Assembly (NCBI RefSeq): GCF_900186865.1
Contig: NZ_LT906480.1
Span: 2,188,001 to 2,252,000, forward strand
DNA: 64,000 nucleotides
Direction of reading: 5' to 3'
DNA from: Stenotrophomonas maltophilia
GTDB lineage: Bacteria > Pseudomonadota > Gammaproteobacteria > Xanthomonadales > Xanthomonadaceae
A program made the position numbers and the translations under genes. How positions within the stretch are numbered: the first letter of the stretch is position 1; every line of letters starts with the position of its first letter. The notes under the pieces are model-generated. The model searched no databases. It was not told the origin of the DNA and worked only from the letters and a program-made list of their open reading frames with translations. Shown here piece after piece: positions 1-9,524 of this stretch.

Positions 1-4
1 CTTA

Positions 5-22
5 ATCAAACGATTGTTTGAT
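5..22. promoter_or_regulatory. Palindrome resembling a PsrA-type operator
   Basis: ATCAAAC and GTTTGAT flank a 4-base centre. The inner CAAAC-N4-GTTTG fits the motif known for PsrA (a TetR-family fatty-acid regulator). The regulated gene would lie to the left of the window, so the assignment is an inference from motif shape alone. Confidence 0.3.
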
Positions 23-108
23 ACTAGGACCAGACGGTACCGTATGGCATTTTGCAGTGCAGCAAAATCGGCCGGTCCGGTCAGATTTCACTCAGGTCGG
101 TGAATGGG

Positions 109-178
109 GTAGTGCCGGCCGCTGGCCGGCAGCTCCTAGGTTGAATGGCGCCCAATGCCGGCCAGCGGCCGGCACTAC
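109..178. repeat. SMAG/REP dimer (inverted pair of GTAG hairpins)
   Basis: Two stem-loops built on GCCGGCCGCTGGCCGGC and its complement face each other and begin and end with GTAG/CTAC. This is the form of the S. maltophilia GTAG repeats. It lies in the otherwise gene-free stretch before ndk. Confidence 0.85.
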
Positions 179-225
179 CATGCCGCCGCTTTATCTTTTA
201 CAATTCGCCTACGTTTATCAGGCTA

Positions 226-252
226 AGCCCGCGTCCCGACGCGGGTTTTTTT
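226..252 (+). terminator. Rho-independent terminator
   Basis: A GC-rich stem (CCCGCGTC/GACGCGGG, short loop) is followed by a run of T. It lies about 50 bases before ndk, so it ends transcription from a gene left of the window or acts as an attenuator before ndk. Apart from this, the palindrome at the left edge and the SMAG dimer, nothing was seen before ndk. Confidence 0.7.
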
Positions 253-301
253 CATGTTACCCTTCGGGCCATCAGCGGCCCGATTCCATTGGAGACATCC
301 C

Positions 302-727
302 ATGGCGCTGGAGCGCACCCTTTCGATCATCAAGCCGGACGCCGTTGCCAAGAACGTCATCGGCGAAATCTACGCCCGCTTCGAGAAGGCCGGCCTGAAG
401 GTCGTGGCCGCCAAGTACAAGCAGCTGTCGCGTCGTGAAGCCGAAGGCTTCTACGCCGTGCACCGCGAGCGTCCGTTCTTCAACGCGCTGGTCGAGTTCA
501 TGATCTCCGGCCCGGTGATGATCCAGGCCCTGGAAGGCGAGAACGCCGTCCTGGCCCACCGCGACCTGCTGGGCGCCACCAACCCGAAGGAAGCCGCGCC
601 GGGCACCATCCGCGCCGACTTCGCCGAATCCATCGATGCCAACGCCGCCCACGGCTCGGACTCGGTCGAGAATGCCGCGATTGAAATCGCCTACTTCTTC
701 GCCGCCACCGAAGTCGTTTCGCGCTGA
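302..727 (+). CDS. ndk: Nucleoside diphosphate kinase
   Basis: Cytoplasmic enzyme that transfers the gamma-phosphate of ATP to NDPs through a phosphohistidine, balancing NTP and dNTP pools. The 141-residue length is standard. The N-terminus [12 protein letters not shown] and the active-site motif NAAHGSDS (phosphorylated His117) are present. The ATG is at the position usual for the family; a longer reading frame starts upstream but has no family match. It is followed after 10 bases by rlmN, a conserved gammaproteobacterial order, which suggests co-transcription. Confidence 0.97.
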   Translation: MALERTLSIIKPDAVAKNVIGEIYARFEKAGLKVVAAKYKQLSRREAEGFYAVHRERPFFNALVEFMISGPVMIQALEGENAVLAHRDLLGATNPKEAAPGTIRADFAESIDANAAHGSDSVENAAIEIAYFFAATEVVSR

Positions 728-737
728 GAGTAATGCC

Positions 738-1943
738 GTGAACGAGGTCGTACAGTCCCCCGCCATCCAGCCGCTGCCGAAGTCGGCACCCACGGCTGGC
801 AAGCAGAACCTGCTCGACCTCGATCGCGCGGGCCTGGAGAAGTTCTTCGTCGAGGTTCTCGGCGAAAAGAAGTTCCGTGCCCATCAGGTGATGAAGTGGA
901 TCCACCATCGCTACGTCACCGACTTCGATGAAATGACCGACCTCGGCAAGGTCCTGCGCGCCAAGCTGCAGGCCCATGCCGAGGTGCTGGTTCCCAACAT
1001 CGTGTTCGACAAGCCCTCCGCCGACGGCACCCACAAGTGGCTGCTGGCGATGGGCGTGGATGGCAAGAACGCCATCGAGACCGTGTACATCCCGGACAAG
1101 ACCCGCGGCACGCTGTGCGTGTCCTCGCAGGTCGGTTGCGGCCTGAACTGCACGTTCTGCTCCACTGCTACCCAGGGCTTCAACCGCAACCTGACCACCG
1201 CCGAGATCATCGGCCAGGTGTGGGTTGCCGCGCGCCACCTGGGCAACGTCCCGCACCAGATGCGCCGCCTCACCAACGTGGTGATGATGGGCATGGGCGA
1301 GCCGCTGATGAATTTCGACAACGTCGTGCGCGCCATGAGCGTGATGCGCGACGACCTGGGCTACGGCCTGGCCAACAAGCGCGTGACCCTGTCGACCTCC
1401 GGCCTGGTGCCGCAGATCGACCGCCTGTCTGCCGAAAGCGACGTGTCGCTGGCGGTGTCGCTGCATGCGCCGAACGACGCGCTGCGCGAGACCCTGGTGC
1501 CGCTCAACAAGAAGTACCCGATCGCCGAGCTGATGGCCTCGTGCGCACGCTACCTGCGCGCCAACAAGCGCCGCGAATCGGTCACCTTCGAATACACCCT
1601 GATGAAGGGCATCAACGACAAGCCCGAGCATGCCCGCGAGCTGGCCCGCCTGATGCGCCAGTTCGACAACGCGGTGCAGGCCAAGGATTCGGGCAAGGTC
1701 AACCTGATCCCCTTCAACCCGTTCCCGGGTACCCGCTACGAGCGTTCGGAAGAGGCTCACATCCGCGCCTTCCAGAAGATCCTGCTCGACAGCAACGTGC
1801 TGACCATGGTCCGCCGTACCCGTGGCGACGACATCGACGCCGCCTGTGGCCAGCTCAAGGGCCAGGTGATGGACCGCACCCGCCGCCAGGCGGAGTTCAA
1901 CAAGACGCTGCAGGCGGGGAAGGGGAGCGATGCCGCGGCCTGA
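738..1943 (+). CDS. rlmN: Dual-specificity 23S rRNA/tRNA adenine-C2 methyltransferase RlmN
   Basis: Radical-SAM enzyme that methylates C2 of A2503 in 23S rRNA and A37 in some tRNAs. The iron-sulfur motif CX3CX2C is at Cys134, Cys138 and Cys141. The MGMGEPL motif follows, and the C-terminal DAACGQL carries the cysteine expected for the methyl-transfer intermediate. 401 residues from the GTG start chosen here (MNEVVQ); an in-frame ATG at 636 would overlap ndk by 92 bases and add a non-homologous tail. The end overlaps pilF by 14 bases. Confidence 0.95.
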   Translation: MNEVVQSPAIQPLPKSAPTAGKQNLLDLDRAGLEKFFVEVLGEKKFRAHQVMKWIHHRYVTDFDEMTDLGKVLRAKLQAHAEVLVPNIVFDKPSADGTHKWLLAMGVDGKNAIETVYIPDKTRGTLCVSSQVGCGLNCTFCSTATQGFNRNLTTAEIIGQVWVAARHLGNVPHQMRRLTNVVMMGMGEPLMNFDNVVRAMSVMRDDLGYGLANKRVTLSTSGLVPQIDRLSAESDVSLAVSLHAPNDALRETLVPLNKKYPIAELMASCARYLRANKRRESVTFEYTLMKGINDKPEHARELARLMRQFDNAVQAKDSGKVNLIPFNPFPGTRYERSEEAHIRAFQKILLDSNVLTMVRRTRGDDIDAACGQLKGQVMDRTRRQAEFNKTLQAGKGSDAAA

Positions 1944-2715
1944 CCGCCTCTGGCTGGTTCTGCTCGCAGGCACGCTGGCCCTCGCGGTCGGCGGCTGCAA
2001 ATCCCATCCCAAGGCCAAGCTTGGCCCGAGCGAGGCGCCGGTCTACTCCGTCCGTGATCCGGAAGGGGTGCGGCAGCAGGTGCGCTGGCAGGAGTTGCTG
2101 ACCCTGGCCGGCCGCGACATCCAGGGCGGCAATCTCGATGCTGCCGAGCGCAAGGCGCGCGAAGCCCAGAAGCTGGTGCCGACGGCCCCCGACGGCCTGG
2201 TCCTGCTTGCGGGCATCGACGAGCGTCGCGGTCGCAGCCAGCAGGCCGGCGAGAACTTCCGCAAGGCTGCCGAGCTGGCGCCGCAACGTGGCGACGTGCT
2301 CAACAACTATGGTGCCTGGCTGTGCCAGCAGGGCCAGGCGGCCGAATCGCTGGTGTGGTTCGATCATGCCCAGCGGGCGCCGGGCAATCCCGCCGTCGCC
2401 GAAGCGCAGTCCAATGCCGGCAGCTGTGCGCTGGATGCAGGCCAGTTCGAGCGTGCCGAGCGCGACCTGCGCGCGGCGCTGTCGGCGCTGCCGGGAAACC
2501 CGGTCGCGCTGGAGGCCATGGCCCAGCTCAGCTTCCGCCAGGGCCGCTACATGGAGGCCCGGGCCTTCGCCGAACGTAGGATTGCGGCTGCACCCGCAAC
2601 GCGTTCCGTGTTACAACTTGCGTCTCAAATCGAAGCGCGGCTGGGTGATCGGGCGGCATCTGACCGCTATCTTCAGCGCATTCGACAGGAATTTCCGCAG
2701 GAAGCGGGCTCCTAA
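1930..2715 (+). CDS. pilF: Type IV pilus biogenesis/stability lipoprotein PilF (PilW)
   Basis: Outer-membrane lipoprotein (pilotin) needed for PilQ secretin multimerisation and pilus stability. The signal peptide ends in a lipobox with Cys23 (AVGGC). The rest is tandem tetratricopeptide repeats, roughly residues 55-250. At 261 residues it is the usual length. It overlaps rlmN by 14 bases and precedes rodZ, the order seen in Pseudomonas and Xanthomonas. Confidence 0.9.
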   Translation: MPRPDRLWLVLLAGTLALAVGGCKSHPKAKLGPSEAPVYSVRDPEGVRQQVRWQELLTLAGRDIQGGNLDAAERKAREAQKLVPTAPDGLVLLAGIDERRGRSQQAGENFRKAAELAPQRGDVLNNYGAWLCQQGQAAESLVWFDHAQRAPGNPAVAEAQSNAGSCALDAGQFERAERDLRAALSALPGNPVALEAMAQLSFRQGRYMEARAFAERRIAAAPATRSVLQLASQIEARLGDRAASDRYLQRIRQEFPQEAGS

Positions 2716-2733
2716 CTCCAGGGTTGATGCATT

Positions 2734-3606
2734 GTGATTGATGACCAGACTGTGAGCGCTCTCGAGACTGCGGCCGGCTGCGGCACCCGCCTGCGCCAGG
2801 CCCGTGAAGCGGCCGGACTGACCCTTGAGGATGTCGGCTCGCGCCTGCGCATGCCGGTCCAGGTGGTCAGGTCGCTGGAGGAAGAGCAGTGGCAGAAGCT
2901 GGGCGCGCCCGTCTTCGTGCGCGGCCAGTTGCGCAGCTACGCGCGCCTGCTCGACGTCGATGTGAGCCAACTGCTGGAGCAGGCCCAGGTGGGTCCTGTC
3001 GTGCCGCCCACCCTGGTCAGCCATACCCATACCCCGCGTGCGCGCCGCATTGCCGAGAATCTCGGCCGGCGCGTGCTGTACGTCGGCATCACCGCCGTGC
3101 TGGCCGTGCCGGTGTGGTTCGCCACCCGCGGCCATTTCGATGGCAGCGCCACGCCGTCGCCGAACACGGCCTCGCTGGACGCGATCCCGGCCGCTGTGCC
3201 GGTAGCTCCGTCCGCTGCGGGTGTCGAGCCGGCAGCCCCGGCTGAAGTCGCGAGCGCCCCGGCCAGCAAGCCGGCCGCAACCCCGTATGTCGCTTCGCTG
3301 TCCCCGGTGCCGCGTTCGGCACCCGCTGCGCCCGCAGCCGCCAATACGCTGGAGATGCAGTTCAGCGGCGACAGCTGGGTCGATATCGGTGGTCCGGACG
3401 GCGCCACGGTCGAAAAGGCGCTGATCAAGTCCGGCGAGAGCCGCAGCTTCACGCCGGGCCAGGTGACCCGGGTGACCCTGGGCAACGCCTCGGCGGTCCA
3501 GGTTCAGCAGAACGGCGCTATCGTCGATCTGACCCCCTACCAGCGAGCCAACGTGGCACGCTTTCAGGTATCCTCTGAAGGCTCCGTAGTCCCGGTTTCG
3601 CACTGA
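2734..3606 (+). CDS. rodZ: RodZ-like helix-turn-helix cell-shape protein
   Basis: Bitopic membrane protein linking MreB filaments to the elongasome. Domains in order: cytoplasmic Xre-type HTH (about residues 14-80), basic linker, one membrane segment (about 112-130), a long Ala/Pro-rich periplasmic spacer, and a C-terminal beta domain of the DUF4115 type (about 205-285). The GTG start is the first plausible one after pilF and gives 290 residues. The DNA-binding fold in RodZ binds MreB rather than DNA. Confidence 0.88.
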   Translation: MIDDQTVSALETAAGCGTRLRQAREAAGLTLEDVGSRLRMPVQVVRSLEEEQWQKLGAPVFVRGQLRSYARLLDVDVSQLLEQAQVGPVVPPTLVSHTHTPRARRIAENLGRRVLYVGITAVLAVPVWFATRGHFDGSATPSPNTASLDAIPAAVPVAPSAAGVEPAAPAEVASAPASKPAATPYVASLSPVPRSAPAAPAAANTLEMQFSGDSWVDIGGPDGATVEKALIKSGESRSFTPGQVTRVTLGNASAVQVQQNGAIVDLTPYQRANVARFQVSSEGSVVPVSH

Positions 3607-3671
3607 GGCGCGGTTTCACCACCTTCGATTAAACCCAATGGTCCCTCCCGATGGGCGGGGCGAGAGTACGC

Positions 3672-4310
3672 ATGGCGATCGACGATCTGCTCGACGAGCA
3701 CGAACAAAGTGAACGCGTCCGCAGCTGGCTGCGGAAGAATGGCGCCAGCATCCTCGGTGGCGTAGCCATCGCGATCGGTGCCATTGCCGGCTGGCAGTGG
3801 TACCAGAAGGATCAGGGCGGCAAGCTGGCCTCGGCCAACGTGGAATACCAGAAGGCCCTGGTCGGTCTTCAGCAGAACAAGCTCGACGACGCTGCCAAGG
3901 CAGTGAAGGCGCTCGAAGCGGGCCCGTCCAGCATCTATGGCGACCTCGCGGCGCTGCAGCTGGCCAAGGCCCAGGTCGACGCCGGCAAGAACGAAGAAGC
4001 GCTGGCCACCCTGCGCGCCGTGAAGGTCGAAAGCGACCTGCAGCGCGTGGTCGACCAGCGTGTGGCCCGCCTGCTGGTGGCCACCGGCAAGAGCGACGAG
4101 GCGATCAAGCTGCTGGGCAGCGCCACCGACAGCAGCAGCCTGGAAATCCATGGCGATGCGCTGATGGCGCAGGGCAAGCGCGATGACGCCCGCGCACAGT
4201 ACGAGAAGGCGCTGAAGTCGCTTGACGTGGCAGCGCCGCAGCGGCGCCTGCTGGAAACCAAGGTTATGGATGCCGGCGGCACGGTCGCCGCCCCTGCGGA
4301 GTCGGTTTGA
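3672..4310 (+). CDS. YfgM-like TPR protein, SecYEG-associated
   Basis: Single-pass inner-membrane protein with a periplasmic TPR domain. YfgM in E. coli is an ancillary SecYEG subunit working with PpiD in periplasmic folding. A cytoplasmic N-terminus (AIDDLLDEHEQSERVR) is followed by one membrane helix (about 25-45) and repeats (50-205). 212 residues. The ATG at 3672 was chosen over the in-frame ATG at 3651 because family members begin with this acidic segment. It directly precedes bamB, as in E. coli. Confidence 0.85.
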   Translation: MAIDDLLDEHEQSERVRSWLRKNGASILGGVAIAIGAIAGWQWYQKDQGGKLASANVEYQKALVGLQQNKLDDAAKAVKALEAGPSSIYGDLAALQLAKAQVDAGKNEEALATLRAVKVESDLQRVVDQRVARLLVATGKSDEAIKLLGSATDSSSLEIHGDALMAQGKRDDARAQYEKALKSLDVAAPQRRLLETKVMDAGGTVAAPAESV

Positions 4311-5518
4311 TGAGTCAGAAGGTCATGATCACCCGCGTCGCCACCGTGCTCCTGATGGGCATGGCCCTGACCGGCTGCAGCACCATGAAGGGCTGGTTCG
4401 CCGGCAAGGACGCGGCAGCGAAGAAGGCCCAGGAGCCGGCTGAGCTGGTCAAGTTCGAGCCGAGCGTCAAGGTCAACAAGGCCTGGTCGGTCAACCTCGG
4501 CAAGGGCGAGCGCCGCATCGGCGTGCGCCAGGGCCCGGCCGTGGCCAACGGCCATGTGTTCGCTGCGGCGATCACCGGCGGCGTGCACGCCATCGACCTG
4601 CAGACCGGCAAGAAGGTCTGGACCTGGGAGCCGCAGAAGGAAAAGAAGAAGCCGAAGCTGCGCCTGTCCGGCGGCCCGGGTGTCGGTGAGGACCTGGTCG
4701 TGATCGGCACGCTCGATGGCCAGGTCATCGCCCTGGACATCAATGACGGCAGCGAGAAGTGGCGCGCCCGTGTTCCGGGTGAGGTCATTGCCGCGCCGGC
4801 CGTGGCCCAGGGCCTGGTGTTCGTGCGCAGCAACGACGGCCGCGTCACCGCGTTCGATGCCGGCAACGGCACGCAGAAGTGGTTCAACCCGAGCGAACTG
4901 CCGGCGCTGACCGTGCGCGGCAACGCGCCGGTGGTCACCGGTCCGGGCGTGTTGTTCATCGGCAAGGACGAAGGCGCGGTTGCCGCGCTGGCCATGCAGG
5001 ATGGGCGTACCCTGTGGGAACAGAACCTTGGCAACGGCGAAGGCCGTACCGAGCTGGACCGCATGGCCGATGTCGACGGTGCCCCGGTGCTGGAGGGCAA
5101 CACCCTCTTCGTGAGCAGCTTCAAGAACCAGACCATGGCCATCGAGGGCCCGACCGGTCGCCCGCTGTGGGCGCGCGACCATGGCGGTGCAGGTGGCGTG
5201 GCGGTGTCGTCGGGCAATGTGTTCGTCACCGACAACAAGGGTGGCGTGTTCGGCCTGGACAAGGCGACCGGCGCTGCCATGTGGTCGCAGACCGAGCTGG
5301 CGCGTCGTTCGCTGACCGGCCCGGCGCTGCACGGTGATTACGTGGTCGTCGGCGACTACAAGGGATACGTGCACTGGTTGAAGACCTCCGATGGTGCGAT
5401 GGCGGCACGGGCGAAGAGTGGCGGTGACGCCCTGCTGGCCCAGCCGGTCGTCGTCGACGGGGTGCTGCTGGTGCAGAACGTGGATGGCAAGCTGACCGCC
5501 TTCCGGTTGGCAAATTAA
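4310..5518 (+). CDS. bamB: Outer membrane protein assembly factor BamB
   Basis: Periplasmic lipoprotein of the BAM complex, an eight-bladed beta propeller that helps BamA insert beta-barrel proteins. Lipobox LTGC with Cys23; PQQ-like blade repeats such as [14 protein letters not shown] and VIALDINDG run through the length. 402 residues. The ATG overlaps the stop of the upstream gene by one base (TGATG), indicating translational coupling. A TTG three bases upstream is an alternative start. Confidence 0.95.
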   Translation: MSQKVMITRVATVLLMGMALTGCSTMKGWFAGKDAAAKKAQEPAELVKFEPSVKVNKAWSVNLGKGERRIGVRQGPAVANGHVFAAAITGGVHAIDLQTGKKVWTWEPQKEKKKPKLRLSGGPGVGEDLVVIGTLDGQVIALDINDGSEKWRARVPGEVIAAPAVAQGLVFVRSNDGRVTAFDAGNGTQKWFNPSELPALTVRGNAPVVTGPGVLFIGKDEGAVAALAMQDGRTLWEQNLGNGEGRTELDRMADVDGAPVLEGNTLFVSSFKNQTMAIEGPTGRPLWARDHGGAGGVAVSSGNVFVTDNKGGVFGLDKATGAAMWSQTELARRSLTGPALHGDYVVVGDYKGYVHWLKTSDGAMAARAKSGGDALLAQPVVVDGVLLVQNVDGKLTAFRLAN

Positions 5519-5535
5519 AAATTGGAGTAATCGCG

Positions 5536-6933
5536 ATGCTGCCTTTGGTCGCCCTGGTTGGACGGCCGAATGTCGGCAAGTCGACTATTTTCAATGCGCT
5601 TACGCGCACCCGCGACGCGCTGGTCCATGACCAGCCCGGCGTCACCCGTGACCGCAACTACGGCGTCTGCCGCCTCGACGAGGACAACCATTTCCTCGTC
5701 GTGGATACCGGCGGTATTGCCGGGGAAGACGAAGGCCTGGCGGGTGCCACCACGCGCCAGGCCCGGGCTGCGGCGGCCGAAGCCGATCTGATCCTGTTCG
5801 TCGTCGACGCCCGCGAGGGCACCTCGGCGCTGGACGACGAGATCCTGGCCTGGCTGCGCAAGCTGTCGCGCCCGACGCTGCTGCTGATCAACAAGATCGA
5901 CGGCACCGACGAGGACAGCGTCCGTTCGGAGTTCGCCCGTTACGGCTTCGGCGAGATGCTGACCGTGTCGGCTGCGCACCGCCAGGGCCTGGACGACCTG
6001 CTTGACGAAGTGATCCAGCGCCTGCCGGAAGAAGGCAGCGGCGAAGAGCTGGACAACGATCCGAACCGTATCCGCATCGCCTTCGTCGGACGTCCGAACG
6101 TGGGCAAGTCGACCCTGGTCAACCGCATCCTCGGCGAGGAGCGCATGATCGCCTCCGACGTGCCGGGCACCACCCGCGACTCGATCGCGGTGGACCTGGA
6201 GCGCGATGGACGTGAGTACCGGCTGATCGATACCGCCGGCCTGCGCCGCCGTTCGCGCGTGGACGAGGTCGTCGAGAAGTTCTCGGTGGTCAAGACCATG
6301 CAGTCGATCGAGCAGTGCCAGGTCGCCGTGCTGATGCTGGACGCCACCGAAGGCGTGACCGACCAGGACGCCACCGTGCTCGGTGCCGTGCTCGACGCCG
6401 GCCGCGCGCTGGTGATCGCCATCAACAAGTGGGATGGCCTGACCGAGTACCAGCGCGAACAGGCTGAAACCATGCTGTCGCTGAAGCTGGGCTTCGTGCC
6501 GTGGGCCGAATCGGTGCGCATTTCGGCCAAGCACGGCTCGGGCCTGCGCGAGCTGTTCCGTGCGGTGCACCGCGCGCACGAATCGGCGAACAAGACCTTC
6601 ACCACCAGCGAAGTGAACAAGGCGCTGGAAGTGGCCTACGAGACCAACCCGCCGCCGACCATCCGCGGCCACGTCTCCAAGCTGCGCTACGTGCACCCGG
6701 CCGGCGCAAACCCGCCGACCTTCATCGTGCACGGCACCCGCCTGAAGGAACTGCAGGAGTCGTACAAGCGCTACCTGGAGAACTTCTTCCGCAAGCGCTT
6801 CAAGCTGATCGGCACGCCGGTGAGCTTCATCTTCCGCGAGGGCACCAACCCGTACGAGGGCAAGAAGAACGTCCTCACCGAGCGGCAGGTCAAGGCCAAG
6901 CGGCGCTTGATGAAGCACGTCAAGGGCAAGTGA
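5536..6933 (+). CDS. der: Ribosome biogenesis GTPase Der (EngA)
   Basis: Essential tandem GTPase required for 50S subunit maturation. Two G domains each carry GRPNVGKST (first at residues 8-16, second near 180), with NKID and NKWD for guanine specificity and DTGG/DTAG switch motifs. A C-terminal KH-like domain follows and the tail is lysine rich. 465 residues, normal for the family. A GGAG ribosome site lies just before the ATG. Seventeen bases separate it from bamB. Confidence 0.98.
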   Translation: MLPLVALVGRPNVGKSTIFNALTRTRDALVHDQPGVTRDRNYGVCRLDEDNHFLVVDTGGIAGEDEGLAGATTRQARAAAAEADLILFVVDAREGTSALDDEILAWLRKLSRPTLLLINKIDGTDEDSVRSEFARYGFGEMLTVSAAHRQGLDDLLDEVIQRLPEEGSGEELDNDPNRIRIAFVGRPNVGKSTLVNRILGEERMIASDVPGTTRDSIAVDLERDGREYRLIDTAGLRRRSRVDEVVEKFSVVKTMQSIEQCQVAVLMLDATEGVTDQDATVLGAVLDAGRALVIAINKWDGLTEYQREQAETMLSLKLGFVPWAESVRISAKHGSGLRELFRAVHRAHESANKTFTTSEVNKALEVAYETNPPPTIRGHVSKLRYVHPAGANPPTFIVHGTRLKELQESYKRYLENFFRKRFKLIGTPVSFIFREGTNPYEGKKNVLTERQVKAKRRLMKHVKGK

Positions 6934-6941
6934 TTCACGGG

Positions 6942-6970
6942 AAGGCGGCCGCAGGGCCGCCTTTCTTGTC
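6942..6970 (+). terminator. Rho-independent terminator of der
   Basis: AAGGCGGCC/GGCCGCCTT stem with a 4-base loop, followed by a T-rich stretch, 9 bases after the der stop codon. It closes the ndk-to-der block. Confidence 0.85.
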
Positions 6971-6974
6971 TGTG

Positions 6975-7050
6975 ATAGTGCTGGCCGCTGGCCGGCAACC
7001 CGATGATGCCTGGCGTGTTCACGAGGTTGCCGGCCAGCGGCCGGCACCAC
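6975..7050. repeat. SMAG/REP dimer
   Basis: Inverted pair of GCCGCTGGCCGGC hairpins between two convergent genes (der and the minus-strand LysE gene), a typical intergenic position for these repeats. Confidence 0.85.
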
Positions 7051-7071
7051 CCCTACGTCTACAGTCCTCGA

Positions 7072-7821
7072 TCATGGCGAACTGTTGCGACGAGCGCGGC
7101 AATGCGGCAACGCGCATGGGGCGCTGCGGGGCGCGGCCATCATCGATTCGGGCAGCTGCGCCTGCCCCGTGAGGCTTGCCCAGACCAGGGTGGTACCCAG
7201 TACCCCTGCCAGGTACGCCACCGACACCGCGCCGATCACCAGGCCCGCGGCATGCTCCAGCCACGGAAGCAATCGGCAACACCCCTGTGCCCAGCGTGGG
7301 TGGCTGCCAAGCCACGCCATCAGCAGGCCGAGCGACAGCGCGACGCCGCCCAGGCAGGCCACGTAAGCGGCCTTTGTATCCATGTCGGCAACGAGGCCGC
7401 TGACCAGGGCTGCAACCGCGAACTGCAGCGTCCAGTTGTTGATGCTGGCGAGCGCCAACAGGCATCCAGCCTCGGCGTGCGGCCAGCGGGAGCGGGCCTT
7501 CAGGCCCCGGGGCATCTGCAGGGAAAGCGGAGAGAGGGAGGTCAGCCCAGCGTCGCGCAGGCACATGCCCGCCAGGCGCAGCAGCAGCAGGCAACCCGCG
7601 CACTCCATCGCCAGCGTCCACAGGCCGCGGTTTCCCAGCATGCCCGCCGCTACGAAGGCCGTGGCGCAGCTGATGCCCGTACCGATGGCGATACCGAACG
7701 ATGCGGCCATGGCGGCGTGCCCGCCAGCGCCCATCGCGGTGCGCAGGATCTTCGCGTGATTCGACGCAGGCAGGAGCATGGCGAAGCCGTACAGCACCGC
7801 GACGATGAAGAACTGCTGCAC
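7072..7821 (-). CDS. LysE/RhtB-family transporter-like membrane protein
   Basis: Predicted inner-membrane protein of 249 residues with about six hydrophobic segments, resembling amino-acid exporters of the LysE/RhtB type. The usual N-terminal SPGP signature reads LPASNHAK here, so it is a diverged member. The last 30 residues are polar and family-unlike. Substrate unknown. A second LysE-type gene lies just upstream on the same strand, and both have the same 17-base element 54-57 bases before their start codons. Confidence 0.7.
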   Translation of the reverse strand: MQQFFIVAVLYGFAMLLPASNHAKILRTAMGAGGHAAMAASFGIAIGTGISCATAFVAAGMLGNRGLWTLAMECAGCLLLLRLAGMCLRDAGLTSLSPLSLQMPRGLKARSRWPHAEAGCLLALASINNWTLQFAVAALVSGLVADMDTKAAYVACLGGVALSLGLLMAWLGSHPRWAQGCCRLLPWLEHAAGLVIGAVSVAYLAGVLGTTLVWASLTGQAQLPESMMAAPRSAPCALPHCRARRNSSP

Positions 7822-7877
7822 GAAAACCTGCCACCAAACTACAGAAAGTGCCGAGTGTGGGCTGCGCTGGACGCGCC

Positions 7878-7894
7878 GTATTGAACGCTATTGC
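7878..7894 (-). promoter_or_regulatory. Candidate operator, copy 1 (upstream of the first LysE gene)
   Basis: On the + strand the 17-mer reads GTATTGAACGCTATTGC. It starts 57 bases before the start codon of the gene ending at 7072. A copy with one base difference sits at almost the same distance before the neighbouring LysE gene. Possibly bound by the adjacent AraC-family regulator; this is an inference. Confidence 0.5.
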
Positions 7895-7915
7895 GACAGG
7901 CGCGAATTACCGGCA

Positions 7916-8545
7916 TCAGCCCAGCCACAGCGACACGGCGATCCATAGCGCCAGCGCAATCATCAGCAGCCCTGCGGCCCGTTCCAGCCACGGCAGGGCA
8001 CGCGCGAATCGACCCAGCACCCACGGGTGGCCGACCAGCGCGGCAACCAGCAGATCCCATAGCAGGACGATGCCGAACATCCACGCGCCATATAAGAACT
8101 TCGTTGCGGCCTGCGGACCGTTGAGCATCGCCGCCAGCGTTGCGTAGAACAGCGCATTCTTCGGGTTCAGCAGCGCAGACAGGGCGCCCAGCCCAGCCGC
8201 CCTCCACCATCCGTGGGCACCGCCCGCTGGCGATCCATCGGCCGCTTCAGCTGCCTGCAACGTCGTCGAACCCGCATGGCGCAGGAACAGCGTGCCGAGG
8301 TACAGCAGGAACCCGCAGCCCGCCAACTGCACCGCGATGAACCCTGCGCTGCCTGGGCGCAGCATGGCCGTTCCGGTGAAAGCGGCTACGATGAAGACGC
8401 CATTGCCGAGGGCGATGCCTGCGCAGGCGCCACTGGCGGTGCGCCATCCCGAGGTGATCGCGGTGCGTGCAACGAGGAAGAAGTCGGGGCCAGGTGAGAG
8501 CAGGGCGAGAAAATGTACGGTGGCGATGACCAGGAACTGTTCCAT
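7916..8545 (-). CDS. LysE family translocator
   Basis: Amino-acid or metabolite exporter of 209 residues with about six membrane helices. The family signature LLSPGPDFFLVARTAI is at residues 15-30 and NPKNALFY is near 128. It lies between another LysE-type gene and an AraC regulator on the same strand. Such pairs usually form a regulator-exporter unit responding to the exported compound. Substrate cannot be read from sequence. Confidence 0.88.
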   Translation of the reverse strand: MEQFLVIATVHFLALLSPGPDFFLVARTAITSGWRTASGACAGIALGNGVFIVAAFTGTAMLRPGSAGFIAVQLAGCGFLLYLGTLFLRHAGSTTLQAAEAADGSPAGGAHGWWRAAGLGALSALLNPKNALFYATLAAMLNGPQAATKFLYGAWMFGIVLLWDLLVAALVGHPWVLGRFARALPWLERAAGLLMIALALWIAVSLWLG

Positions 8546-8598
8546 CGGGTCCGGCGGCGGCTGGCTGGGGCGCCAGTCTGGGGATGCGCCGCGCGACG

Positions 8599-8615
8599 GT
8601 ATTGAACGTTATTGC
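8599..8615 (-). promoter_or_regulatory. Candidate operator, copy 2 (upstream of the second LysE gene)
   Basis: GTATTGAACGTTATTGC on the + strand, starting 54 bases before the start of the LysE gene and just after the AraC stop. It differs at one position from copy 1. Confidence 0.5.
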
Positions 8616-8619
8616 AGGC

Positions 8620-9435
8620 TCAGCGCCGGTACTGGCCCGGGGTCGCACCGGCGTGGGCCTTGAAGACCCGCTGGAAATGGCTCTGGTCGGCAAAACCCAG
8701 CGCATGCGCGACCACGGCCAGTGCCTGCCCTTCGCACAGCCGCCGGCGGGCCTCCTGGATGCGCTGGTCAATCTGCCAAGCGTGCGGTGTCAGGCCCGTG
8801 GCGCGTCGGAAGGCGCGGATCAGCTGGTAGCGGCTCATGCCTGCCAGCGATGCCAGCTCCTGCAGGGCCGGGGTGTGTTCGAGCCGCTGGCGCAGAACGT
8901 CCATCACCGGCTGCAAGCGCTGCTGTAACGCGGCATCTTCAAGCGGGCCGGCGACGGCTACACCATCGTGTTCATCCAGATCGCCGACGAACGCGATCAG
9001 GGCCGCTTCCTTGACGCTGACCGGATCGTCGGAGAACAGCGTCTCGTTGAGCTGGCAGTACTGCTGGTAGCGCGGGCGATGGTTGGAGATCCGGATCGGT
9101 TCCTGCTGCCAGTCGGGTTCGGGCAGGTCGTCATACTCGGCGCGGACCTCGGCCATCCAGCGCGGGTCCAGATGCAGCATCTGGTAGCTCCAGACCTGGC
9201 CGGGCAGGGGGTTGCAGGCGTGCACGCGGCCTGCGGGCACGCCGACCAGACTGCCGGGCTGCAGCAGACGCGGCCCTTTCGCGGCGCCGGTGAACAGGCT
9301 GCTGCCGGCGTCCACGGCGCCGATCGAGAAGGTGTCATGGCTGTGCGGGCGATGGCAGGCGCGGCTGTCGCACGCCCGTCGGCTTTCGACGAAGGGCATG
9401 CGCGGGTCACGCCAGAATTCGGTGGCAGAGCGCAT
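8620..9435 (-). CDS. AraC family transcriptional regulator
   Basis: About 271 residues: an N-terminal cupin-type sensor domain (PHSHDTFSIG near 32-41) and a C-terminal double HTH of the AraC type (about 170-268, with LASLAGMSRYQLIRAFR and ALGFADQSHFQRVFK). It probably controls the two downstream LysE exporters. The start is uncertain: an ATG at 9471 adds 12 residues; neither has a clear ribosome site. Divergent from the MoeB-like gene. Confidence 0.87.
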   Translation of the reverse strand: MRSATEFWRDPRMPFVESRRACDSRACHRPHSHDTFSIGAVDAGSSLFTGAAKGPRLLQPGSLVGVPAGRVHACNPLPGQVWSYQMLHLDPRWMAEVRAEYDDLPEPDWQQEPIRISNHRPRYQQYCQLNETLFSDDPVSVKEAALIAFVGDLDEHDGVAVAGPLEDAALQQRLQPVMDVLRQRLEHTPALQELASLAGMSRYQLIRAFRRATGLTPHAWQIDQRIQEARRRLCEGQALAVVAHALGFADQSHFQRVFKAHAGATPGQYRR

Positions 9436-9524
9436 GCAGCGGTTCCGGGGTGCAGGGGGCAACGCCCGCATGGTGCCATGTTCGGGGCAGGGCGCGTCGA
9501 GGATGTCTGCGCGATAATGCGGCC

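Noticed and set aside
636..737. N-terminal extension of RlmN
   Set aside because: It overlaps ndk in another frame and has no similarity to RlmN; the GTG at 738 gives the usual length.
498..2018. Long minus-strand ORF opposite rlmN
   Set aside because: Shadow frame produced by high GC third positions; the composition is low-complexity and without motifs, and the + strand genes are certain. Similar shadows elsewhere were dismissed for the same reason.
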